Positions 10,576-20,963 of a stretch of DNA of 64,000 bases are shown piece by piece. Location of the stretch: positions 4,650,001-4,714,000 of the forward strand of contig NC_062257.1 of the NCBI RefSeq assembly GCF_905475465.1, read 5' to 3'. The notes under the pieces were generated by a model. That model made no database searches, was not told the origin of the DNA, and saw only the letters and a list, made by a program, of their open reading frames with translations. Numbering within the stretch: the first letter of the stretch is position 1; the number at the start of each line of letters is the position of its first letter. The translations under genes were made by a program, and so were the position numbers. The stretch comes from Pieris napi (Eukaryota > Arthropoda > Insecta > Lepidoptera > Pieridae).

Positions 10576-10970
10576 TATAGTCGTATTTTTAATTAGACGA
10601 AGCCAACTGACAGTAGCTAATGTCACTTTATAAAATAATGTTGCCACATTTAAAGTAATAGTGATGCGTTCAGTTCTTGTTCAATCAGATGAATGAACAA
10701 TGAGTGTGAATAGTCAATCATTTCAAACAATAAAAGAATATTATTTCTATTTCAAAATTGTATAAAAGTGCTCTGATAGAAGTTAGGTACTAGTACTATG
10801 TAACTACAATCAGTTTTTTGACGTCTTATTACAAAGCGCGGCGCGGCGACAAGTGCCATCACCGATCATTAATTCAGGGGTTACTTTGTCACAACACTAT
10901 TTTTATTTCATTAAAAACTGACAACACCGTAAACGTCAGTTGACTTCGTCTAATTAAAAATTCGACTATA
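10576..10970. mobile_element. 395 bp MITE with long inverted ends
   Basis: The termini TATAGTCGTATTTTTAATTA and (rc) TATAGTCGAATTTTTAATTA continue as near-identical inverted repeats for about 37 bases. Homologous uninterrupted flanks at about 17416 and 48640 read TTATAAGATAAGTGTGAA, so the element is an insertion. The target duplication cannot be defined cleanly because ATAAG lies on both sides. There is no coding sequence. Confidence 0.7.
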
Positions 10971-11055
10971 GATAAGTGTGAATTAATATTCTAACTTTAA
11001 TAAGTTAAGTATAGTTTTTTTTCTTGGGATCTCGCTGTTGGCCTTAAGTGCCTGT

Positions 11056-11225
11056 ACAACTCAGCTCGGGCTGTTTTGGCGAGCGTAGCTTGGCTGGAAC
11101 GGGCGATTTCCCGCGACTAGCGCAAGCCCAGGTGTGAGGCTCGCAGAAGACGCCCTTGCGCTAGTCAGGGGAAAACACCCATTCCGGCTAAGCTACGCTC
11201 GCCAAAACAGCCCGAGCTGAGTTGT
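11056..11225. repeat. GC-richer foldback repeat
   Basis: An inverted repeat starting ACAACTCAGCTCGGGCTGTT on the left and ending in its complement on the right. The arms are about 70 bases with some mismatches and the spacer about 30. Related but not folded-back copies sit at 17240-17350 and 48690-48900. The repeat follows a GGGATCTCGCTGTTGGCC segment also present there. Confidence 0.65.
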
Positions 11226-11748
11226 AAAGGCCCTTAAAAAACAATATTTAACTTTAATATTCACACTTTTCTTCTTACAAAATTGTCCTTTCTTTGTAAT
11301 CCTAGAGTAACTCGATCTATGTCTTCTATACGTAGCTACGGCTCGCTTATCTGCTTCTTTGAATGGTCCAGAATATTGATGTGTTTTACATAAATCTTCC
11401 AACTTGCCGTTACTTAAACAAAGTTCAAAATCATGCTCTAAATAAGTAGTTTTTATTTCGTATTGGTTTGTTCCTTGATAGATTGCTAACGTTCTAATTT
11501 AATTGATGTGTATGTGTATTAAATTTGTGATGTCTTATTTTCTTCTATTTTTTTAAGCATACACATTGTTTTAGGACGTATAAACATATTAATAAATAAA
11601 AGTAGTTAAAATCCAATGGCTGTAAATACATAGCAAATACATAGACAATTAATGGCAGGAAATTAGAAAAGATAAAAAATTTAATTACCAAATACATCTT
11701 TCTTTTGTTTTGTTACAACAATTTAAAAATGATATAGGGGCTTATGTA

Positions 11749-13364
11749 TAAGGTGAGCGGGGGAAAGATTGAACGGTATTTTGATGAGATGAGCAGAATT
11801 GTGTTCGAACAACTTGTAGAACAATAAATATTAACCTGTCCTAATTTATGGACACTTTTTTCTATCATATCAATGACCTATTGTTAAATCTGTTCCAAAG
11901 CAGAGAAAATAAGTAAATAAAAAAATAAAGATACGACCACAAAATAGGGTAAAGATGAAATCGTGACTGGAAAAGTGATCGTCAACGATTTTAATTCCAT
12001 AGCTCTTATTGACATGAAAACTCACATCTTACGTGAAAAAATACCTATATTTAACAAAGATACAGCTAATTGTTTGTTTTTTTATATATCAATTATACCC
12101 CAACGGAGAAAGATTGAAACAGATGTTTTCAAACTTTTGCCTTCTCAGTTTTAAGCCATCCACGAATCCCATCATAAAATCTAAGAGATATATTTTTTTG
12201 AATTGGACTGACGGCCGTTAAAACAGTGATATTTTCTTTGCCTGTGCCATGTTCCAGAGGACGGTGTTCCATTCTTTCCAAATAATATACGGGTCAGTAT
12301 GTTTATTTCTGAAATTTTCAAGCGATTGAGGTTTTTTCAAAGAAAGTCCATGACGTTTACAGAACCAATCTGGTCCTGGAACATCGTCCTTATGGGGTAA
12401 TATAACGTTAGCCCAAAACCCCATTTTTCCAAAACTTAAAGGCCATTGGCTAATCTCGATATCACTACCAAAGACAAGAGGGCGACCTAATGTAATACTT
12501 TTAACGCAGGTATTTTTGTTCGGTTGAAAAGCGTAGCAATACGATTTTTTAAAATTTGAGCTGCTCCAAATGTCAAAACCTTTCTTTTTACTTTTTCTAC
12601 GCCTTTGGCCATATCGTCTTAAGTAAAGGATGTTGCACGTGATTATATCCGGACGTAGTAACGAGGCATGGTTACTGAATAAAACAATTGCAATTATTAA
12701 ATAATTAGGTATTATTACACGATATACCTACAACCATAATTAATAAAACATTTCTTAGGTATTAATAGATACCTTTTTATTTAAGTAATTTTAATTTTAT
12801 TTTAAGTAAAAATTTAGATAGTTTTAAATTTTAATTTATTGAATTTTTACTTTTCTCTGCATATTCGATAATATATACCTACATAATTCCGTGGAAATAT
12901 CAACTAGGTACGTTGCCAATTTATATCCTGTTACCAGTTAAAGTTTGAGAATAACTGAATTTTTCTATGCCAATGGGAACGGAGTAAGATCGAAACTTTT
13001 GTATAATTTATCTTACTCCGTATTTTTTTTTTGGGTAAAGATGAAAAGTTGTTATATTTTCTAAATGACTAAAGATAGTCCTATTTTGATGTGGTTTCGT
13101 TACTCAGAATAAAAAACTATAGTGAAATATTCCTATGAAACAGTCGTATCGATCTTGTAATTAAAGTTACAGTACACGGGGTTAGATTAAATCACTTGAA
13201 GATTTTACGAAAAAATCACGACACAAAAATTATTCAAATTTACGCACTCCACGCACTCTGGGCGGCTAGCTCCGAATGTGGTTTGGAACGTTAGAAACTG
13301 GCGGTTTTAGTAAAAATACCAGCACTCGAAAAAATACGTTAAATTTAGCCCACACTTACCCTAT
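11749..13364 (-). mobile_element. Tigger/pogo-like element, copy 1
   Basis: About 1.6 kb between imperfect inverted termini (AAGGTGAGCGGGGGAAAG at left, rc of right end ATAGGGTAAGTGTGGGC). A minus-strand frame at 12218-12424 reads GPDWFCKRHGLSLKKPQ and resembles the second helix-turn-helix (CENP-B-like) of Tigger transposases (PGxDWFxxFxKRHxxLSLRxP). The remainder is decayed. A parallel copy with the same order occurs at 42861-44480 and a fragment at 59381-59658. The ends may be off by a few bases. Confidence 0.65.
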
Positions 13365-14500
13365 ATGTTTATTGTACTTTTACGTTAATATAAGTATGGT
13401 AATAAGTTAAGGTATCTGTGCCGTGCATATTAGCATCCTTTAAATAGAAAAAAAAAATGCCATAACGTATACTTTTCGTCACATCAACATCACATATTAT
13501 TAAAATATATCTCAATTATAAAAATAAGTAGGTAACAAACGCTTAGCCCAATTTATTTTAAATGTATTTCGAATTTCATGTTTTAAAACAGCCTTGAAGT
13601 TAATAACGACGTTTGATAGTGTAATGGGAATAATATTAATTATAAGAACGCGTGCGTCAAATATAACCTTGGTTAAAAAGTTAATTTAAAAAAGAAAAAC
13701 TACTTTTCGTATATTAACGATAATCTTAATTTTTTAAATTTGTTTATTCACACAAATACATATATTATACCGTTCCAATACGATAATGTCGGATAGTATA
13801 AAATATTAAGTATATAAGATACACAACATCGCTGCTGTGAACTCTCCGAACGTTTAAATATGTCGATAGAGTCGGAGACATCGAACATTATACATAAATA
13901 ATTTTGCACAAATAATTTTGGGTACATTAAGGGATAGTAGGGATAGATGGCATACAGTCTGTAATAAAGGAATCTGAAAGGATGAAATGTCTTTGATCCC
14001 TTAAAGGATGGGACTGGATTTAGATGCTACTTGTGTGGACACGTAAGTGGCACGGCCGCAGAGCAGGCGGAAAATAATAAACGGAAAAAATTAAAGAGTA
14101 TTTCTTTTAACTTTGATTTTATTCTCCTTGGATTCTCTACTCTTGGGCCGTGGGGTTCAAACGCACTAATTAAAAATCTAAGTTGACGCCTGGTAGATTA
14201 CTATCACCAGCTTTGGAGTACCGAAGACCCCAAAGCTGGTGCCTCCTTCGCTCGACGAATTAGTATCGTAATTCAGGGAGGAAATGTCAGCCTTAATGTA
14301 CACTGTAACAGGGTCCAAACATTTTAAATCTGTTGGCACTGCATTTATTTGCAACAATATGGTAGAAAAATGTTATGGTGGTATAATCTATATTCAGCCA
14401 CACATAATTGCGTGCAAATTAAAGTCAAATTTTAGTCGCAGTTATAAGACACATCTACTTACTCAACAAAAGTCCCACGAAATTTAGTTTTTATCCACCC
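13365..14500. repeat. Duplicated intergenic flank with small hairpin
   Basis: I see no gene here. Stretches match, in reverse complement, 49830-50500 and 57720-59300, so this is part of the duplicated unit. A 12 bp perfect stem lies at 14205-14216 / 14230-14241 (CACCAGCTTTGG). The same hairpin-bearing segment occurs at about 32245-32281 and 49829-49867. Confidence 0.6.
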
Positions 14501-15120
14501 AAAAAACAAAAACAAAAAATATCTACTTATTTACAATTATTTTTATTTTTAACTTTTAATTTAATTTTGTTTATTATACACCCTTACACACGATTTTCAT
14601 TACTCACACTGCTAACTTTAATATTATTATTTTTATTTTCTACTTAGTATTATTATTATTTATTTCATTTTATTAGAGGCGCAAACTAGCTGCTGTGGTC
14701 TCTGGCAGAATGACCAGCGCTGTGGAACTTTTTGCTCCTCAGCATAATGCTGAGCCAGGGCCAATTACAACCACAGTACACACACATTGCACACTGGAAG
14801 CGAACCGAATGGCAAAAGGGAATTTGTTAATTTTTATTGTTTTTGATGTCTTATTTTATTTTTTTCTTTAAGTACATATTGTATTTAGTGTGTTTATGTG
14901 TGTGTGTTTTCGTTTGTAATAAATGTTATGTCTATGTCTATGTCTACTTAAAATATAGAATTTTACATTACAGTTATATAGTCAATTCTTTTATTATTTT
15001 ATCTCCACATCATCCAATTATAAAAATAATATATAGTAACGTTATCAAATTAATATTTTAATGAATCAAGAAAATAATTATTAATATAAAATTATGTACT
15101 TTTTTTTAAAGTAGTACATT
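14501..15120. other. AT-rich spacer with simple repeats
   Basis: No gene recognised. There are low-complexity A/T tracts, TG-rich tracts at 14887-14912 and a TATGTC triplet repeat near 14926-14945. The 14670-14820 part is less AT-rich (GCGCAAACTAGCTGCTGTGG) but matches nothing I know. Confidence 0.5.
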
Positions 15121-16027
15121 AAGTCGATGTTTCAAAAACTCTAGTAAGGAGAATGTTTCTGGTAAATTATTATAAACCTTGATTGCCGTACACAGTTTAT
15201 TTCAAATATCATTCAATTTGAACCAACTGTTTAAGAATTATAACTAGTCAAATAACTTAATTTGGTCACTCCCAGACTGATTAGATCATATAAATTCTAA
15301 GGCACTTTTAGGCGACATAGAAGCTTCAAATTTAGAATATGTAATTAGTATTAGTTACTAATAACAATATATTCTAAATTTGTATAGTATTAGTGAATAT
15401 ATCAGTTAAATTAATTTAGAATTTCGTCCCATTTTCTAGATACACCAACGGAGAACCATGTCAGCATTAAAAATATTTTTTTTTAAATAAATACATTCAA
15501 AATCTGTTATTGCGACATCGAAGGAACTACTCATATTTGGTCGTAAAACCGATGACGTTGTTATTAAGTACTTATATAATAGAATAAAAGGGACCTTTGA
15601 TTTTGGTCAATATAATCGGTATGTTGTTCTAAACAGTTTAGTAAGTTTTTTGTTTAACCCTAGATCACTAACCTTATTTTACAACACTTATTACTAACCT
15701 TCGTCGTTTCGGCTACGCCGTACAAAAGGGAGGCTTCTAAGGGTTAATGGAAAAAAATATTTATATATGTTTTATTTATTTAATACAATAATCATTTGTT
15801 AACATGTTTATAAGTTTTTTATTTACTAAAATCACAATTTAATTACATTTAAAGTATTTTAATTGAGACTAGAGTTATTACTCATTTGAAAATTTATGGT
15901 TTCATTCATGCTTAAATCTTATAAACTTATAAAAAACAAAGGCTTAAAAAAATATTAAAATATTAAAATTAAGTGATAAAATCAACAAAAGAAAGAAACA
16001 TTTTAGAAAAAAACTATTAATTAATAC

Positions 16028-16140
16028 ATTTGTGACAAATGTCAAGTTTGTGTTCGCCACACAAGGTTTTGTTGCACTTGGTGCAACAACTCTTTGTCAT
16101 TCTTCGCCTTACGGAGGGGCAAATGCAATTTTTTTTCTTT
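16028..16140 (-). pseudogene. piggyBac transposase cysteine-rich C-terminus
   Basis: The minus-strand frame reads NCICPSVRRRMTKSCCTKC, then NKTLCGEHKLDICHKCIN and stop. The spacing of Cys and His matches the C-terminal cysteine-rich domain that binds DNA in piggyBac transposases. It supports the family call independently of the TIRs. No catalytic domain is attached. Confidence 0.75.
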
Positions 16141-16392
16141 TTTTAGTGATAGGAAGACTAACTGCGTCTTCTCTTTGATCATTTTCATGTGTAGAAATAG
16201 AACTACTGGTATATTCAATATCGCTGTTATTGGTTTCCAGCAGTCCCGTTTGAAGTGTCGGAATTCGTAATCTTTTTTGCATGTGTAGCTCTTACTTCAT
16301 TGGAATCTGTCTTTCTCTGGGTGGCTTTTACGTTTGTATTTAACGCATCATACTATCAGTTACAAAAAATAAGAAGCAAGAAGGCGGATCAA

Positions 16393-16462
16393 GTTCGTTT
16401 TTACAATTACCCACGCGTTCGTTTTTACAATTACCCACGCGTTCGTTTTTACAATTACCCAG
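16393..16462 (+). repeat. 24 bp tandem repeat, three units
   Basis: The unit GTTCGTTTTTACAATTACCC plus ACGC repeats about three times inside the piggyBac-like element, near the truncated N-terminal coding segment. Confidence 0.85.
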
Positions 16463-16474
16463 GTCTAATATGAA

Positions 16475-16718
16475 CAATATTTCTTGAGGCTGTTCGGCTT
16501 CGTGAACTCTGTTTAACTGATAACGGGTCTTCAATTGATGAAGGTGTACTTGCGTGGATGTCTTCAGTTAAAGGTGATTGTTCTGTCACAGAAAAAATCT
16601 CTTCCTCACCATCTGTTTTATAAGCCGGATCAGCCTCAAGGTGGTCTTCTTTCTCACTCTCAGAGCAGTTTTCTTCGTCACTTTAATCATCTAATAACAG
16701 CTGACGGATCGTATCTAA
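16475..16718 (-). pseudogene. piggyBac transposase acidic N-terminal fragment
   Basis: The minus-strand frame is rich in Asp and Glu (SDEENCSESEKEDHLEADP, then DGEEEIFSVTEQS), ending at a stop near the tandem repeat. Acidic N-termini are typical of piggyBac transposases. The placement, at the opposite end from the cysteine-rich part, fits an internal deletion. The assignment rests mostly on context. Confidence 0.5.
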
Positions 16719-18527
16719 AATAAAAATATATTCAGTGCAAAGTTTACAAAACAGCGTATTAATTATACCACCAAAAAAGATTGAAAAATAACTGCAAGAA
16801 TAACGTTAATACTAACCATCGTCGATTCGACGACTCATGGTGGCTAGAACGGCGTCCACAGGGTCCTTATAAAAAAAACACACTCGTAGCTCGCCCGAGT
16901 TATGGGTCAACTGAGATTAGCCGAAATTTGGAATGCGTAAGACGACGCACTCGAAATTTAAACCACTTTTTTTGAGTCCGCGTCGTCGTTTTGACGAAGG
17001 TTAGTGATCTAGGGTTAATACGTCATCGCAACCCTACTGCCCCTAATTTTATGTTAGTTAAAAACTCAAGTTTTAAACTATTAAAGCCACTCAATAGACA
17101 CGATAGCTAATGACAAATTGAAAGCCGCCCGCGCGGTAATGAAAAGTTAAAATCTGATTATTGTAAAAAGCCGCTTTCACCGGGAAAGGCGTGGTCGTTG
17201 AGCTTACGTCCTGCCCTTCAGGCGATTGACCTTCGTTCGACGGTACAAGCCAAGGTCTGAGTCCCGCAGGAGACGCCCTTGCGCTTGTCGCGGGAAATCG
17301 CCCAATCCGTCCCAGCTAAGCTCACCCAAACAGCCCGAGCTGAGTTGTAAAGGCCATTTAGGCCAACAGCGAGATCCCAAAAAAAAAAACAATATTTAAC
17401 TTTAATATTCACACTTATCTTATAAAATTTTCCCTTAGTTACTCAAACTAAGTCTTCTATACGTAGCTACGGCTCGCTTACCTGTTGCTGCTACTTTGAA
17501 TGGTCCACTGAATATTATCGCTCTTACAACTTGATTACTGACTTTGATGAAAATATTGAGGTGTTTTACAACAATCTTCCAACTTACCCTAACTTAAAGT
17601 TCAAAATCATGCTCTTAATGAGGTTTAAATGTTTATTTAGTTTTGGTTATTTTATTTTTTATGTTTTTAGTTTTAGTTATTATTTTATTTTTATTTTGTG
17701 GTTTAATTTTTGCCCCTTCATAGATTGCCAACTTTCTAATGTAATTGATGTGTATATATTGTGTTAAATTTGTGAGGTCACATATCCTTGTATTTTTTTA
17801 GGAATATACATTTTTTTAGAACGTATGAATAAATATATTAATATAAAAAAGTAGTTAAAAATCCAATTACAAGTAAAATAATTACATAGATATAATATAA
17901 TACACGTTCCGATAAATTAATGAAGAAAGACAATTAAATGGCAGGAAATGAGAAAATATAGAATTTTAATTATGAAATATATCTTTCTGATGTTTTATTA
18001 AAATAATTTAAATATAAATTTTTTTAAATTAAATATATAAAGGGCTTATGTATACAACACAATTTGTATTGCGCCGTGAGCAATAAAGTATAAGTTATCC
18101 TTAATTTCCTACACACTCCTTGTAGGTAAAACCTGATCACAATTTATTATGCAACACCTACATCCTTAATCAATTACTTTTAAACAAGAAAAAAGTAAAA
18201 GGATCCAACTTTTTTACAAAGTATAAGATAAGCAAATTGCTCCCGATTTAAGCAAATCCAGTACTATTTATTTATTGATCAGGCGTATGACCCATCACCT
18301 CACATTCTAAGGAAAGATACTGTCCGAGCTGCCCATTCAAAACAATTATGGCGTAGAGTTTATAAGTGAATATGACAAATCTGAAACAATACGGTGCAGC
18401 CCCCAGAAAGTACACATATTGTAATAGGAAAATTATAATCTATTAAATGATATAAGATATGCCACCATTTAAACATCTAACAATTGTTTTATCCTCATTG
18501 TGAACACACCGTTACTTATGAAATTTG

Positions 18528-18534
18528 TATATAA
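18528..18534 (+). promoter_or_regulatory. TATA box of locus B
   Basis: TATATAA 43 bases before the B start codon, with the same surroundings (TTTGTATATAATTCGAG) as the other copies. It would fire toward the inverted repeat junction. Confidence 0.65.
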
Positions 18535-18570
18535 TTCGAGAATTTCTATAGTTCAAGCACATCCAGCAAA

Positions 18571-18622
18571 ATGTCTTTGACGAACTACTTCCTCTTTGGT
18601 TTTATGCTTTGCGGGGCTCTTG
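18571..18622 (+). pseudogene. Locus B exon 1, signal peptide
   Basis: ATG followed by MSLTNYFLFGFMLCGAL, 52 bp, phase 1, with donor GTAAGC. The only protease exon 1 on the plus strand. Locus B stops after exon 2, because DNA beyond it is the reversed intron 2/exon 3 start of locus C. It is therefore a partial gene created by inverted duplication. Confidence 0.8.
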
Positions 18623-18970
18623 GTAAGCATTTGTCTTTTAATTAATAATTTAAATTATAAATTAAAACTATATTTATATATGTACTTATATGTGAATCAC
18701 AAAATATGTTGCCAATTATTTTGGTAAATATTTATTTATTCTATGATTTCTAGTTAGGTTAGGTATAGAGAGAAAAATAAGAACTAAATTTTTATTTCGG
18801 AAAGTCTGCATATAAAAATGTTCTATAGTTATGTGTTAGTAAGAAGCTAATAAAAAGGTAGAATTAATCTATCTACTGTGCCAGTTTTCAATGTATCATT
18901 ACTTCATCATGATCATACCATGTCGGTCGGTCACATCATGCTAAAATTGGCTCAGACCAAGACGACGATA

Positions 18971-19520
18971 TCTATATATATAAAAGAAAGTCGTGTTTGT
19001 TACAACACGTATAAGTCGAGAACGGCTGGACCGATTGCCATGGTTTTTGATTTGTTGGATTTGTTTCCGTCCCGAATAGCAGAATAAGCAATAAAATATC
19101 GGATAAGTTATCGAATAACAATAAATTAATTAATTGCTTTTAGGAATGCAAAAACCATATGGTGCCATCTTTTGACAAAACTACGCATCATTTGACGTCG
19201 AATTCATGTCAGTTCAAGAAATTCCGATCTTGAGGTGAATGAGGAGATGCATAACCATGCTTTGGTCCTGATCAAAAGATGTTGGATATCAGAAAGTGCT
19301 TAATATGCAGTATCGCCATATTGACGCTACAAAGAAGATGCCTAATGTGTAAAACTGCCATTCTTCTTTCGCAATGGCAAGCAATAAAACATTTCTGTAT
19401 TTGCAGAAAAGTTGTATTAATGTAATACTTAACATTAATGAAATCCTAAAATAAGTTAAATTAAAGTAACAACGATATTATAAGGTTGTAGGGCGGAACG
19501 AAGTTAGCCAGGTCAGCTAG
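18971..19520 (+). mobile_element. Helitron (non-autonomous) in intron 1 of B
   Basis: Begins TCTATATATATAAAAGAAAG and ends GGTCAGCTAG, inserted exactly between A and T. Locus C, in the other palindrome arm (about 20470), has the uninterrupted site GACGACGATATATCC. The 5'-TC, 3'-CTAG and A|T target are the Helitron signature. The body (AGAACGGCTGGACCGATT) is a common lepidopteran Helitron sequence. It entered after the palindrome formed. Confidence 0.85.
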
Positions 19521-19697
19521 TATCCTTATAAAATAAGGTTTTCATGTTAACGTTAAACAAATTACTTTCGAGGAGAAAAATGAAATTTTATAAAATATAA
19601 TATTCACTACAATATTAGATAGCATTAAGTTTATTGTCAAGTTTATTGTTTATTATATTATATTCTCAACTTTTTTTTCACTATTTCCATTTTAAAG

Positions 19698-19902
19698 CCG
19701 CAGCAATATCAAAGAGCGATAGCTCTGAAGATGCATTGTGGGGGGACGCGGCCGAACGCGTCGTGGGTGGGACAGACGCACCAGAAGCGGCTCTGCCATG
19801 CCAAGTATCTCTTCAGCGTTCAGATCAAAATAACTTCACATTCTGTGGTGGCGCCATCAATGCTGACAAATGGATCTTTACTGCTGCACATTGCCTACAA
19901 GG
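19698..19902 (+). pseudogene. Locus B exon 2, catalytic-His exon
   Basis: 205 bp, phase 1 to 2, with intact donor GTAAGC. It is 24 bp longer than exon 2 of A, F and H because of a longer propeptide (SKSDSSEDALWGDAAER). The activation site is ER|VVGG, and AHC with the catalytic His is present. Tyr of the family motif LPYQVSL is Cys here (LPCQVSL). No exon 3 follows on this strand. Confidence 0.85.
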
Positions 19903-19914
19903 GTAAGCGTAAGA

Positions 19915-19938
19915 TTTAAGTCTTTTGACGATACGCTG
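19915..19938 (-). pseudogene. Remnant of locus C exon 3 at the palindrome junction
   Basis: On the minus strand an acceptor TTTTCAG is followed by CGTATCGTCAAAAGACTTAA, the first about 24 bases of exon 3 as in F and H. The homology then stops where the inverted copy of exon 2 begins. This marks the breakpoint of the inverted duplication inside exon 3. Confidence 0.7.
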
Positions 19939-20089
19939 AAAAATATTTTCACATTCATAAAAATAATTTAATTCAAAAGCTAGTTTTCGTGTCTTTTAAG
20001 AAAGTAAGTCAATATTTCTTCGAGAATTCACTAAAACAGTTAGTATAAATTTATTTTCCAAAACATTCATAATCGAATCCTACGCTTTT

Positions 20090-20294
20090 CCTTCTAGGCA
20101 ATGTGCAGCAGTAAAGATCCATTGGTCAGCATTGATGGCGCCACCACAGAATGTGAAGTTATTTTGATCTGAACGCTGAAGAGATACTTGGTATGGCAGA
20201 GCCGCTTCTGGTGCGTCTGTCCCACCCACGACGCGTTCGGCCGCGTCCCCCCACAATGCATCTTCAGAGCTATCGCTCTTTGATATTGCTGCGG
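20090..20294 (-). pseudogene. Locus C exon 2, donor site destroyed
   Basis: Encodes the same 205 bp exon as B (SKSDSSEDALWGDAAER, VVGGTDAPEAALPYQVSLQ, AHC). The 5' splice site that reads GGGTAAGCG in B reads GGAAAAGCG here, so GT has become AA. Reading through gives LEGKA and a stop at 20080. With exons 3-5 also gone, the locus cannot make a protease. Confidence 0.85.
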
Positions 20295-20868
20295 CTTTAA
20301 AATGGAAATAGTGAAAAAAAAGTTGAGAATATAATATAATAAACAATAAACTTGACAATAAACTTAATGCTATCTAATGTTGTAGTGAAAATTATATTTT
20401 ATAAAATTTCATTTTTCTCCTCGAAAGTAATTTGTTTAACGTTAACATGAAAAGCTTATTTTATAAGGATATATCGTCGTCTTGGTCTGAGCTAATAACT
20501 TCAGCATGATGTGACCGACCGACATGGTATGATCATGATGATGTAATGATACATTGAAAACTGGCACAGTAGATAGATAGATGTAGTTTCGCTTCAGTAT
20601 TATTTTTACTAATTCTACCTTTTTATTAGCTTCTTACTAACATATAACTATAGAACATTTTTATATGCAACCCCATAGAGACTTTCCGAAATAAAAATTT
20701 AGTTTAGTTCTTATTTTTCTCTGTATACCTAATCTACCTAGAAATCAAGAAATAAATAAATATTAACCAAAATAATTTTCAACATAATTTGTGATTCACA
20801 AATAAGTATATTATTTATATTTAGTTTTAATTTATAAAAAATATTAATTAAAAAACTGTAATGCTTAC

Positions 20869-20920
20869 CAAGAGCCCCGCAAAGCACAAAACCAAGTAGG
20901 AAATAGTTCCTCACTGACAT
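20869..20920 (-). pseudogene. Locus C exon 1, signal peptide
   Basis: ATG at 20920, MSVRNYFLLGFVLCGAL, 52 bp, phase 1, with donor GTAAGC intact. A mirror image of B exon 1 with a few substitutions. Confidence 0.8.
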
Positions 20921-20956
20921 TTTTCTGGATGTGCTTAAACTATAGAAATTCTTGAA

Positions 20957-20963
20957 TTATATA
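20957..20963 (-). promoter_or_regulatory. TATA box of locus C
   Basis: TATATAA on the minus strand, 43 bases before the ATG, as in the other copies. Confidence 0.6.

Larger units (their letters stand above)
15658..17014 (-). mobile_element. piggyBac-like element, internally deleted
   Basis: A 1357 bp element with ends CCCTAGATCACTAACCTT and its inverted copy, flanked by TTAA on both sides (15654-15657, 17015-17018). The other palindrome arm (about 22065) has a single TTAA at the same place. CCCTAG ends and TTAA targets are diagnostic of piggyBac. Inside, on the minus strand, are an acidic N-terminal segment and a cysteine-rich C-terminal segment of a transposase, with the catalytic middle missing. 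Confidence 0.9.
15121..19912 (+). repeat. Left arm of the B/C palindrome
   Basis: This arm, read on the plus strand, matches the reverse complement of about 20080-22470. The match covers flanking DNA, promoter, exon 1, intron 1 and exon 2. The left arm is longer because it received a piggyBac-like element (15658-17014) and a Helitron (18971-19520) and keeps about 400 bp that the right arm lost. The junction lies near 19905-19915, where exon 2 with its donor is fused to the reversed start of exon 3. Confidence 0.8.
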
